From Pedobacter ginsenosidimutans (GTDB lineage: Bacteria > Bacteroidota > Bacteroidia > Sphingobacteriales > Sphingobacteriaceae): a stretch of 64,000 nt of DNA. The stretch is from the NCBI RefSeq assembly GCF_001442625.1, contig NZ_LMZQ01000018.1, positions 1 through 64,000 of the forward strand, in the 5' to 3' direction. The notes beneath the pieces were generated by a model. The model made no database searches and was not told the origin of the DNA. It saw nothing but the letters and a program-made list of their open reading frames with translations. Shown here piece by piece: positions 23,948-33,022 of this stretch (position 1 is its first letter; every line of letters begins with the position of its first letter). The translations under genes and the position numbers were made by a program.

Positions 23948-24016
23948 TTTTGAAAAACCTCCTATTTCGATCAATTCGTCCACAAAATGGTTCGAATTAC
24001 GCACCGCCACTGACCC
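23948..24016. repeat. 69-bp direct repeat, copy 2
   Basis: This is the second copy of the sequence at 10300-10368, same orientation, one mismatch in 69. It starts 51 bases past the last gene of the block and ends about 105 bases from the sigma-factor gene at 24121. Bases 24017-24120 show no gene. Confidence 0.85.
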
Positions 24017-24120
24017 TCAACAGGAAAAAGATTTTTGTTCTAATTATTTGTTTTTCAGATAAGTTGTGGCAGAAATAATTAAAGTGTCTTATCACAGTAA
24101 TCGCTTGAAGAACGTAATTC

Positions 24121-24711
24121 CTACATCAGGATTAATAGAATTCCGGAATATTTAAGCCCATGCCTCAAGTGCTTTAAAGCAGCTGTTAGCTGGTTTTCTA
24201 CCGTTCGCTTAGAAATATTCAATTTGACGGATATTTCATTGATACTCAGGTTTTCTTTCCTGCTTAAAAGGTATATTTCCCGGCATCTTTTGGGAAGTTC
24301 ACTAAGTATGAGCGTAATCTTGGTTTCGAATTCTTCCGCTCTGATCTTTTCTTCTCCAGTGTTAGCTGCATAGAGATGGGTTACGGTAAGTGGATGCCCG
24401 TCCCGACTGTAGTCTTCTACATAATCAATAGGTATAGCATTTATCTGCTGTTTTTTTCTAATCCCACGATAACTTGCGCTGGTGAGTACATAATTTTTGA
24501 AAGAGTTAATGTTTAACTGTGCCCTTTTGTTCCAGATATTCAGGAATATATCATGGGTAATCTCGAGTGCAGACTCTTCATCTCTGACATACCGGTAGCA
24601 TACTGCATAGACCTTGGACCAATGACGTTCGAATAGGGCATTGAACGCTTTTTCATCATTCAAAAGTATAAGCTGTAATAATTCAGAATCGGTATAGTTG
24701 CTCGTTGGCAT
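24121..24711 (-). CDS. ECF-type RNA polymerase sigma factor (FecI-like)
   Basis: The 196-residue protein has sigma region 2 (about 25-90, with FNALFERHWSKVYAVCYRYV in part and ITHDIFLNIW) and region 4 (about 135-185, LPKRCREIYLLSRKENLS... ISKRTVENQL). It is typical of Bacteroidota sigma-70 factors paired with FecR and SusC genes. Here it is divergent from the FecR gene at 24884; the 172 bases between hold the promoters. Activated by the FecR protein and the STN-domain transporter it would turn on the SusCD genes at 26158-31142. The 3' end lies just beyond the 69-bp repeat, outside the TPR-kinase block. Confidence 0.93.
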   Translation of the reverse strand: MPTSNYTDSELLQLILLNDEKAFNALFERHWSKVYAVCYRYVRDEESALEITHDIFLNIWNKRAQLNINSFKNYVLTSASYRGIRKKQQINAIPIDYVEDYSRDGHPLTVTHLYAANTGEEKIRAEEFETKITLILSELPKRCREIYLLSRKENLSINEISVKLNISKRTVENQLTAALKHLRHGLKYSGILLILM

Positions 24712-24883
24712 ATGTTTGTTTGAAATAAAGCTATGGTTTAATAATCAAAATAAAAAATGACACCTGCTATTGTAAAGTCGTGTAAAGTTTTATTTGAAAT
24801 TTTTATTTTTTTTATGTGTGTGCGGCTAAAAATCGGTGTCTATAATATTAAAGAGCCAAATTTAAACCATAGTCGAACCGGTA

Positions 24884-26041
24884 ATGACAGAAGATCAATA
24901 TCTTTCTCTTTGCGAGAAATATTTCAGGGGAGCCTGTACGCTTCAGGAAGAGCATATGCTTGCCGCCTATCAGGAGGAGCAAGGGCTTTCAGACCTTAGG
25001 ATCACGAAGGAAGAGGAAGAACGTTTGGGCAAAATTTTACGTGAAAGGGTCAGTAATAGCATCAAAACGGGATCAACAACTGATAATCCGCCTCGGATCA
25101 GGATGTTCAAATGGCAGCTGGCCGCCGCAATTGCAGCGGCACTTTTAGTATTTGTTTATTTGGGCACAATCTTTTTTAAAACTGAAAAGCCTAAGGGATC
25201 TGTCAATTTAGCCAAAAAGAAGGAAATTAAGGTTAAAGATTTTTTGCCGGGTTCAGTCAACGCAGTACTCACCTTATCAAATGGGGAAAGTATCAAACTT
25301 GATAGTTCCAGAAATGGGATCATTGGCAGGAACGGCAATGCCAATATCTCTAAATCAGGAAATGGCCTTGTCATATCAGCTGATGGTAAAAATCTGAATA
25401 ATATACTAAACAAGATTACTGTGCCCAGAGGTGGTAAGTATGATATTACCCTTTCTGATGGTACCCGGGTATGGCTCAATTCTTCTTCTTCGTTAAGTTT
25501 CCCAACAGCATTTATTGGTAAGGAACGGAAGGTTCTGCTCACTGGTGAAGCTTATTTTGAGGTCGCTAAGAATAAAGAAATGCCATTTAAGGTCAATGTT
25601 GGAGGTAAACAGGAAGTAGAAGTACTGGGAACACATTTCAATATTACCGCTTTTGCCGAAGAGCAGAACATTACAACGACCCTATTGGAAGGCGCTGTGA
25701 AAATCAGTTATAACAAAACTTCAACCCTGATCAAACCAGGTCAGATGGCAGTAAACACCATGCAGCAAAAGCTAAAGGTTCTGCCTGCGGATTTAGAAGA
25801 AGTGATGGCCTGGAAAAATGATATGTTCATCTTCAATAATGAAAATATCGTTTCTATTATGAAAAAGATTTCAAGATGGTACGATGTAGATGTTGAATAT
25901 AAAGGTGATGTATCGGGAGTTAATTTTGATGGGAATTATTCGCGCTCAAAAGGGCTTAAAAGCCTGCTTAGAAATATTGAATTAACAGATAAAGTTCGGT
26001 TTGTAACTGAAGAAAGGAGGGTCACCGTTATAGTCAGATAA
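24884..26041 (+). CDS. FecR-type anti-sigma factor
   Basis: The 385-residue protein has a cytoplasmic N terminus (1-70), one membrane helix (about 72-95, WQLAAAIAAALLVFVYLGTIFF region, quoted split), then the periplasmic FecR domain with VPRGGKYDITLSDGTRVWLNS and YFEVAKNKEMPF, and a C-terminal secretin/TonB-like small domain (NENIVSIMKKISRWYDVDV) that contacts the STN domain of the transporter. It transmits the transporter's substrate signal to the sigma factor encoded divergently. It is followed by the SusC gene after 116 bases. Confidence 0.95.
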   Translation: MTEDQYLSLCEKYFRGACTLQEEHMLAAYQEEQGLSDLRITKEEEERLGKILRERVSNSIKTGSTTDNPPRIRMFKWQLAAAIAAALLVFVYLGTIFFKTEKPKGSVNLAKKKEIKVKDFLPGSVNAVLTLSNGESIKLDSSRNGIIGRNGNANISKSGNGLVISADGKNLNNILNKITVPRGGKYDITLSDGTRVWLNSSSSLSFPTAFIGKERKVLLTGEAYFEVAKNKEMPFKVNVGGKQEVEVLGTHFNITAFAEEQNITTTLLEGAVKISYNKTSTLIKPGQMAVNTMQQKLKVLPADLEEVMAWKNDMFIFNNENIVSIMKKISRWYDVDVEYKGDVSGVNFDGNYSRSKGLKSLLRNIELTDKVRFVTEERRVTVIVR

Positions 26042-26157
26042 ATACTTTAGCGGATCCAAAAACCGGAAGTGCTTGAGACCACTCCCGGAATTGATTAGTG
26101 TAAAACTAATTTGGATCGAAACAATCATTCAAACAACAACTATTTAATCCTAACCAA

Positions 26158-29100
26158 ATGTATAAAATTTTTACTGCACTTCAGTGCGGGGATATCTCTT
26201 GCTATACGCAAAAAATCCTTCGAGTTATGAGACTTACAATCATTTTGATAATGGTCGCCTTTTTACACGCCAGTGCCGGGAGTTTTGCCCAGCAGGTAAG
26301 CATCAATGTTAAAGACGCCCCGCTACGGGAAGTTCTGAACCAATTGACCAAGCAGACCGGATACAATTTTATCTGCGATGCAAATGTGATCAGTGGTTCT
26401 GTCCCGGTTACTGTAAGGTTCAAAAATACACCGCTTCAAAAGGTTTTGGAAGCCTGTTTTTCCAGCCAGACCGTAGAAATGGTATTTGGAGATAATTCAA
26501 CTATTGTAATCAAGAAAAAGATCCAGGTTATAAAACTCCCGCTTCAGGTTATTGTGGTAAGTGGCATGATTACCGATGCGAAGGGAGTAGGTTTGCCAGG
26601 TGTTAGCGTACTGGTAAAGGGGACCAAGACCGGGGTGGTTTCTGATAATGGCGGGGCCTATTCCATTAAAGTGGCTGATCAGAAATCTGTCTTGGTGTTT
26701 TCCTTTATCGGGATGGTAAGCCAGGAAATAAATTTAGGTGGCAGAACAACAATTAATGTAACCATGGCCGATACGCCGCAATCGCTCGGTGATGTAGTTG
26801 TGGTAGGTTACGGAACACAGTCGCGTACCACTGTTACCTCATCCATTACAAAGGTAGAAGGTAAGAATATAGGGAGCCAGCCGGTCAGTACTCCGGGTGA
26901 AGCTTTGGCAGGACTTGCTGCCGGCGTGCAGGTCCAGTCTGATCAGGGTGGTAAACCTGGTGCGGCCCCAACCATCAGGGTACGTGGAGTAAGTTCACTT
27001 AGTTCATCAAATGATCCGCTTTATGTTGTAGATGGTTATCCACTGGAGACTGCTGCAAACTTTAACCTGATCAATCCTAGTGATATAGAATCGGTAGAAG
27101 TACTAAAAGATGCCGCTTCGGCTGCTATTTATGGTTCAAGGGCGGCAAATGGAGTTGTTATTGTTACAACCAAAAGAGGAAAGGCAGGGAAAACGGTATT
27201 TTCGGTCTCCGCCTATTCGGGTATACAAGAAGTAAACAAGTATATCGATGTCTTAGGTAAAGAGCAGTATGTGCAACAGGTAAAAGCCTTAAGCCGGATT
27301 AAGAATTTACAGTATCCTGCAATTTTGGATGGTGATATCTCAGCACTCCCTGATGTAGACTGGCAAAAAGAAATTTTTAGAACTGCGCCAATACGCAGCT
27401 TCGAATTTAATGCATCCGGTGGTAGCGAAAAAGTTCGTTTTAGTGCTTCGGCAGGCGTGTTTAAACAAAAGGGTGTTTTAATTGGTACTGAGTATACGAG
27501 ATACAATACCCGTTTAAATCTTGATGCGGATATTGTTAAAAATGTAAAGTTTGGCTTTTCAGTTTCTCCGTCATTTTCAGAGCAGTACAGACAGCCATCT
27601 TCCGGCCAGGCCAGTGGCGCGGGAGCAAATCCAAATGATTTTATTATCGGAGTACCGGGATTGCTTGCAGATCTGAATTTGCCCAGCCCGCTTAACCAGG
27701 CCTTAACTTTTCAGCCTATTGTGCCAGTATATCGTGCCAATGGTGATTTTGCGCAACCCTACGACAGGGAATTAAACTATAATCTTTCTCCAACAGCTGT
27801 GTTCTCTGCGTCCAATTTCTATAATCCCGTAGGCATTCTCAGTCAATCTGTTAACCGGTCGAGAGCTTTTAGGACTTTAAGCAATGCATTTTTAGAATAT
27901 ACACCGATTACGGGTTTAAAAGTTAAAACATACATTGGCGCAACTTTGGAAAACGAGCAGGTTCACGGTTATATTCCGGGTACTATGGCATACAGTTCTG
28001 CACCTACAGCATCGGGAGCGAATCCCCAGTTGGCCGGTATTTTTGCTTCAGATAATGTACGCAATAGTTTCGATTGGGTTTGGGAAAATACGGCAACTTA
28101 TGATAAACAGATCGGGAAGCATCATTTTAACCTATTGGGACTGTTTTCCGCTCAGAAATATGAATCGCAAATCAATTATACCGCGGGTTTACCGGGTACC
28201 TTTATCACTACTTCTGTTCAGAGTCCCTTAGCCTCACCAAATACAGTTGGTACCGAGCTTTTTGATGCCAATACTTTTGTTTCATACGCGGGCAGGTTTA
28301 CTTACGATTACAATAAGAAATACCTGTTCACTGCCGCAGTACGTCAGGATGGTTCATCCCGTTTTGGCTCAAATAATAAATTTGCCGTTTTCCCATCTTT
28401 CTCAATGGGCTGGAGGCTTGCTGAAGAACCGTTTTTAAAGGAATCGTTATTGAAAATAGGTATCAACGAGTTTAAATTAAGGGGTGGTTATGGCCGCACG
28501 GGGAATGCCAATATCGGTAGTTTTACTTATATAAATTCAATTGCCTTAAACCGTAACTATGCTTCGGGTAATTCCAGGATTTTCGGTACGCAGCAAACTG
28601 GCTTTGCCAATCCAGATTTAACCTGGGAGAAAAATGACCAGACCAGTATTGGAACTGACATCGGCCTATTGCAGAATAAAATCGTTTTAACTTTCGATTA
28701 TTTTGTCCGTAACTCTAACGGAATGTTGCTTAACAAAGCTTTGCCCTTAGCTATTGGTTATACATCGTCATTGCAATCGAGTGTTTACAACTCAACTTAC
28801 CAGGCCAACTTGGGTAAACTTCAAAATAAAGGTTTTGAGTTTACGGCCAATACCAACTTTAAACTAGGGCCGGTAACCTGGACTGCCAACGCCAATTTTT
28901 CTACTTACAAAACAAAAGTATTGGATCTAGGTGGGCCTAGTGCATTGCCCGCGGTAAGGGCTATCAATGGCTGGAACAATGTGTACCAGGTTAAAGTTGG
29001 TGATCCTTTGGGTATTATGTATGGCTATGAGATTATCGGTGTCTTCAAAAATGCCGCCGATCTGGCCAATAATGCAAAAGCTACTTCAGGTAATAATATC

Positions 29101-29688
29101 GGAGATCCAATTATCAAAGATCAGAATGGAGATGGAAAGGTTGATGCCAGTGATGTTACTAAATTAGGACATGGATTACCGGATTTTACCTATGGACTGA
29201 CCAATAGTTTCCAATATAAAAACTTCGATCTGAGTATTTTAGTTCAGGGTGTGCAAGGGGTGAATATTATTAATGGTAATAACAGGCAAACCATTACAGG
29301 TAATCACAACCAGAATTCATTGGCTAAATATTTTAATAATTATTATGATCCCGCATTTCCTAACAGGGACGTGCTTTATGCCAGTCCTATAGCTACAGGA
29401 GCATTGCCAGGGCCTGCACTGACCAATTTAGCCGTCGAAAACGGTTCATACTTACGTGTTAGAAATATTACCTTGGGTTACAGGCTTAGCGATAATTTAC
29501 TGCGTAAACTATCTATCCAGTCTGCAAGGTTATATGTAACTGCTCAAAACCCATTTCTGATAACTAAATATTCTGGTTACAACCCCGAGGCGAATATTAT
29601 GGGAGGAGATCCTACAACACCTGGCGTAGATCAAGGTACATACCCAACTGCACGCACATTTATTTTAGGTATCAATTTTGGCTTTTAA
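26158..29688 (+). CDS. SusC/RagA-family TonB-dependent transporter with STN signalling domain
   Basis: The 1176-residue protein has an extended N terminus with a signal helix (about 24-44), an STN domain (about 47-120, VSINVKDAPLREVLNQLTKQ), a carboxypeptidase-D-like domain (about 135-205, GMITDAKGVGLPGVSVLVKG), a plug (about 213-330, VVVGYGTQSR and NDPLYVVDGYPLE) and a beta-barrel to the C terminus. The STN domain marks it as a signalling transporter acting on the FecR/sigma pair upstream. A SusD gene follows after 14 bases. Substrate not determinable. If ATG 26158 is right, the first 23 residues precede the signal helix; an internal ATG at 26227 would give a normal signal peptide. Confidence 0.95.
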   Translation: MYKIFTALQCGDISCYTQKILRVMRLTIILIMVAFLHASAGSFAQQVSINVKDAPLREVLNQLTKQTGYNFICDANVISGSVPVTVRFKNTPLQKVLEACFSSQTVEMVFGDNSTIVIKKKIQVIKLPLQVIVVSGMITDAKGVGLPGVSVLVKGTKTGVVSDNGGAYSIKVADQKSVLVFSFIGMVSQEINLGGRTTINVTMADTPQSLGDVVVVGYGTQSRTTVTSSITKVEGKNIGSQPVSTPGEALAGLAAGVQVQSDQGGKPGAAPTIRVRGVSSLSSSNDPLYVVDGYPLETAANFNLINPSDIESVEVLKDAASAAIYGSRAANGVVIVTTKRGKAGKTVFSVSAYSGIQEVNKYIDVLGKEQYVQQVKALSRIKNLQYPAILDGDISALPDVDWQKEIFRTAPIRSFEFNASGGSEKVRFSASAGVFKQKGVLIGTEYTRYNTRLNLDADIVKNVKFGFSVSPSFSEQYRQPSSGQASGAGANPNDFIIGVPGLLADLNLPSPLNQALTFQPIVPVYRANGDFAQPYDRELNYNLSPTAVFSASNFYNPVGILSQSVNRSRAFRTLSNAFLEYTPITGLKVKTYIGATLENEQVHGYIPGTMAYSSAPTASGANPQLAGIFASDNVRNSFDWVWENTATYDKQIGKHHFNLLGLFSAQKYESQINYTAGLPGTFITTSVQSPLASPNTVGTELFDANTFVSYAGRFTYDYNKKYLFTAAVRQDGSSRFGSNNKFAVFPSFSMGWRLAEEPFLKESLLKIGINEFKLRGGYGRTGNANIGSFTYINSIALNRNYASGNSRIFGTQQTGFANPDLTWEKNDQTSIGTDIGLLQNKIVLTFDYFVRNSNGMLLNKALPLAIGYTSSLQSSVYNSTYQANLGKLQNKGFEFTANTNFKLGPVTWTANANFSTYKTKVLDLGGPSALPAVRAINGWNNVYQVKVGDPLGIMYGYEIIGVFKNAADLANNAKATSGNNIGDPIIKDQNGDGKVDASDVTKLGHGLPDFTYGLTNSFQYKNFDLSILVQGVQGVNIINGNNRQTITGNHNQNSLAKYFNNYYDPAFPNRDVLYASPIATGALPGPALTNLAVENGSYLRVRNITLGYRLSDNLLRKLSIQSARLYVTAQNPFLITKYSGYNPEANIMGGDPTTPGVDQGTYPTARTFILGINFGF

Positions 29689-29702
29689 CCGCACTAATAA
29701 AA

Positions 29703-31142
29703 ATGATCATGAAAATTAATAAAATCATCATATGCAGTATATCCGTGCTTATCTTAAGCATGGCCATTACTTCCTGCAAAAAATCCTTTGTAGAATTAAC
29801 ACCAAAAGGAATTGTTCCTGTAAATACTTTTTACACCACCGAGATAGATATAAAATCGGCCCTTACGGGGGCTTACAGTAGTCTACGCCCTATTTATAAT
29901 GAACAATATGGCTTTGGTGAACTTCCTTCAGATAATGCCCAGACTTATGGAGAAAGCGAAGTACTTTATGGTGAACAGGATAAACTAACCTGGACGGCCA
30001 ATTCTACCAATTTACAAAATGCATGGGGCAGGTTCTACGCAACCATCGCTTATGCCAATATTGTTCTTGACCATGTTGCTGAGCCACCGATGACTACTGC
30101 TAACCGTAATGCCTATATTGGGCAGGCAAAGTTTCTTCGTGCTTTAATGTATTTTAATTTGGTTAGGATGTTTGGTGGGGTTCCGTTGGTATTGAATGAG
30201 ATCACCTCAGAGCAACAGGCCTATACCTACAACAGGGCAGCTGCTGATGCTGTTTATGCCCAGATAGAAAAGGATTTAACAGAAGCTGCTGCATTACTGC
30301 CCGCAAATTATACCGGTACTGATATTGGCCGCGCTACAAGTATTGCCGCCAATGGACTGCTGGGTAAAGTTTATATGTTTCAAAGTAAATTTACCCAAGC
30401 CGAAAGCATTTTGGCAACAGTGGCTGCAAGTGCAGGTACTTTATTGCCTTACGATCAGATTTTCGGATTGGGAAAAGATAACAACAGAGATATTCTTTTC
30501 TCTGTTCAATATCTTGGCGGCGGTTTTGGTGAGGGAAATACTTTTGCAAGAAGCTTTGTGCCGCAACCATCAGGCACAACAATTACCGCTGTAACCGGTA
30601 ACAGTAACAACAGCGGGACAAAAGATTTATATGATACTTTTGAAGCAGGTGACAATCGCTTAAATACGGCAATTGGCGTATATAGTGCAGGAACTTTAGT
30701 ATATTATTATGCTAAAAAGTTTGTATATCAGAGCGTTGGTGCCAATAGTGAAGGAGATAATGACTGGCCGGTTTTACGCTACAGCGATATTGTTTTATTA
30801 TATGCCGAAGCCTTAAATGAAAATGGTAAAACACCACAGGCACTTACGCAACTAAACCTGGTCCGTACACGCTCCAATCTAACTGCTAAATCTGGATTAT
30901 CACAGGCTGAAGCAAGAACGGCTATCCAGCATGAAAGAAGGGTAGAGCTTTGCTTTGAAGGGGAGAGATGGTTCGATTTGATCAGGTGGGGGATTATGGT
31001 CAATGTAATGCAGGCCCATAAAACCAATTATGTATCGGCAAACGGCCTGATTGGAAATGTAGTGCCAACATTAGCATTATATCCTATACCCACCAGAGAA
31101 ATTCAGCTCAATCCAAATTTAAAACAGAACCCAGGTTATTGA
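29703..31142 (+). CDS. SusD/RagB-family nutrient-binding lipoprotein
   Basis: The 479-residue protein starts MIMKINK with a lipobox ending ITSC (then KKSF). An ATG two codons later (29709) is an alternative start. SusD features are visible: SALTGAYSSLRPIYNEQ near 55, YIGQAKFLRALMYFNLVRMFGGVPLV near 135-160 (split in family alignments), LLYAEALNENG near 365, and ERRVELCFEGERWFDLIRW near the C terminus. It partners the transporter encoded just upstream. A hairpin terminator at 31197-31220 closes the operon. Confidence 0.95.
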   Translation: MIMKINKIIICSISVLILSMAITSCKKSFVELTPKGIVPVNTFYTTEIDIKSALTGAYSSLRPIYNEQYGFGELPSDNAQTYGESEVLYGEQDKLTWTANSTNLQNAWGRFYATIAYANIVLDHVAEPPMTTANRNAYIGQAKFLRALMYFNLVRMFGGVPLVLNEITSEQQAYTYNRAAADAVYAQIEKDLTEAAALLPANYTGTDIGRATSIAANGLLGKVYMFQSKFTQAESILATVAASAGTLLPYDQIFGLGKDNNRDILFSVQYLGGGFGEGNTFARSFVPQPSGTTITAVTGNSNNSGTKDLYDTFEAGDNRLNTAIGVYSAGTLVYYYAKKFVYQSVGANSEGDNDWPVLRYSDIVLLYAEALNENGKTPQALTQLNLVRTRSNLTAKSGLSQAEARTAIQHERRVELCFEGERWFDLIRWGIMVNVMQAHKTNYVSANGLIGNVVPTLALYPIPTREIQLNPNLKQNPGY

Positions 31143-31196
31143 GCTGATCAGTACATCAATCCTCTTATAGATTGAGGTTGTTATTTCATATTACGG

Positions 31197-31231
31197 GGCT
31201 GCAATGAGATCATTGTAGCCTTGTTGTTTTT
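31197..31231 (+). terminator. Hairpin terminator of the SusCD operon
   Basis: GGCTGCAAT (31197-31205) pairs with ATTGTAGCC (31212-31220, one G-T pair) around a GAGATC loop, followed by a T-rich tract to 31231. A wider inverted repeat (GTACATCAAT at 31151-31160 and its complement at 31232-31241) encloses it. Confidence 0.6.
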
Positions 31232-31302
31232 ATTGATGTACTTATTAATAATCATATTATTAATTGTCGTAAGTTGTCAGGATTAGTGGTTGTTTTGGAG
31301 GA

Positions 31303-32661
31303 TTATTTGCCGATACAGAACTTTGTAAATATATTTTCCAACAAATCATCGGTAGTTACTGTGCCTGTAATTTCACCAAGATAATGCAGTGCCTGTTTAA
31401 TATCCATTGCTAAAAAATCTGATGTAACCGGATTGTCTACATTGGCCAAAACCCTTTGCAGCGCATGCTCGGTTTGTTTTAAAGCTTCTACATGGCGGAT
31501 ATTCGTCACCAGGGTTTCGCTGGTATTAATGTGATGCAAGTTAACCTGCTCCAATAAAGTGGTTTTTAATTCATCGATACCTTGTTTCTCTTTAGCGGAA
31601 ATAAAAACAACATCTAAAGCTTCGAAAGCCTTACGTTGCGCATCTGCAATGAGGTCGGCTTTATTTACTAAAATTAAATAGGGGATGGCCAATTGCGTTA
31701 AACCCCGAATCTGCTCTTCAATTTCTGAAATACTTTGAGCAGCATCGGCCATATAAATAATCAGTTTGGCCTGTTTCATTTTCTCTAAGGTACGTTCTAC
31801 GCCTAAAGCTTCGATAATATCAGCAGTATCGCGGATTCCGGCCGTATCGATAAAACGGAAAACGATGCCGCCTATGGTGAGTTCGTCTTCAATGGTATCG
31901 CGTGTGGTTCCGGCAATATCCGAAACAATAGCGCGTTCTTCGTTCAGGAGGGCATTTAATAGGGTAGATTTACCCACATTAGGTTTACCTGCTATAACAA
32001 TTGGAACTCCATTTTTAATCACATTTCCCATTTCGAAAGAGGAGATTAAACGTTGTAGAACGTAATTGATTTTGTTTACCAGGTTTTTCAACTGCTCGCG
32101 GTTGGCAAACTCTACATCCTCTTCAGCAAAATCAAGTTCAAGCTCAATCATCGAAGCGAAATGGATCAATTGTTCCCGTAATCCTTTTAATTCGTTGGCA
32201 AAGCCGCCACGCATCTGTTGCATGGCCACATCATGCGAAGCCTTCGAATTTGAGGCAATTAAATCGGCTACTGCTTCTGCCTGACTTAGATCGAAAGCAC
32301 CGTTTAAAAAGGCACGTAAGGTAAATTCGCCAGGTTTGGCAGCGCGGGCTCCTTTGCTAATTAACAGGTTAATAATCTGTTGGATAATGTAGTTAGAGCC
32401 ATGACAGGAAATTTCGACCACGTTTTCTTTGGTATACGATTTTGGGGCAACAAACAAACCGGCCACTACTTCATCAACAATATGATCGCCATCTTTAACC
32501 AGGCCAAAATGTAAAGTATGTGAGGCCTGCTTTTCTAAATCTTTTCCTGCAAATACGGAATTGGTAAGGGAGATCGCCTCCGGACCCGATAAACGGATTA
32601 CGCCAATGGCGCCAGAACCTGAGGGAGTAGATAAAGCAATAATGGTATCTTGATTGTTCAT
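31303..32661 (-). CDS. mnmE: tRNA uridine-5-carboxymethylaminomethyl modification GTPase MnmE
   Basis: The 452-residue protein matches MnmE throughout: an N-terminal formyl-folate-binding domain (DTIIALSTPSGSGAIGVIR), a helical domain, an inserted G domain with P-loop GKPNVGKS (225-232), DTAG and NKAD, and the invariant C-terminal CIGK ending. With MnmG it modifies the wobble uridine of certain tRNAs. The start ATG at 32661 gives the full family length. It is a single gene converging on the SusD gene; no operon partner. Confidence 0.98.
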   Translation of the reverse strand: MNNQDTIIALSTPSGSGAIGVIRLSGPEAISLTNSVFAGKDLEKQASHTLHFGLVKDGDHIVDEVVAGLFVAPKSYTKENVVEISCHGSNYIIQQIINLLISKGARAAKPGEFTLRAFLNGAFDLSQAEAVADLIASNSKASHDVAMQQMRGGFANELKGLREQLIHFASMIELELDFAEEDVEFANREQLKNLVNKINYVLQRLISSFEMGNVIKNGVPIVIAGKPNVGKSTLLNALLNEERAIVSDIAGTTRDTIEDELTIGGIVFRFIDTAGIRDTADIIEALGVERTLEKMKQAKLIIYMADAAQSISEIEEQIRGLTQLAIPYLILVNKADLIADAQRKAFEALDVVFISAKEKQGIDELKTTLLEQVNLHHINTSETLVTNIRHVEALKQTEHALQRVLANVDNPVTSDFLAMDIKQALHYLGEITGTVTTDDLLENIFTKFCIGK

Positions 32662-32736
32662 GTGCGGTATTAAAGCTGCAAAAATAAGGCTAATCTGTGG
32701 GTATATCGTGTAAGGGAAGTAATTTTTTTAAGCATC

Positions 32737-32901
32737 GGTTAATCGGTTAATTGTTGAAATAGATTCACTGACGCCAAACGCTCAACTCCGAATAAACTAT
32801 CAGCCCTTCGACTCCGTTCAGATTGACATATAGCGGGGGAAATTGGTTAATTGGCTCCCAACTCCAAGCGCTCAACTCCAAACTGGTTAATCGGTTAATT
32901 G
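32737..32901. repeat. Intergenic cluster of short dispersed repeats
   Basis: The gap 32662-33022 holds no gene. It contains GGTTAATCGGTTAATTG twice (32737-32753 and 32885-32901) with a partial third copy near 32845, GCTCAACTCC twice, and CCTTCGACTCCGTTCAGATT near 32805, a string common in Bacteroidota intergenic DNA. It is a patchwork of degenerate dispersed repeats. Confidence 0.6.
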
Positions 32902-33022
32902 ACTTCGGACTCCAGACTGCCAACCTCGGACTATAAACTCGTTCCGCTTTTCAATATTAAAGCTTATCTTAAAACATTTTAACACCGATTGTGTTTAAAC
33001 CTCAAATCAGAATAAGCTTTTT

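Noticed and set aside
31151..31241. Distant inverted repeat GTACATCAAT/ATTGATGTAC around the SusCD terminator as possible mobile-element ends
   Set aside because: Only about 90 bases separate the arms, no gene lies between them and no target duplication is visible; a terminator structure explains it.
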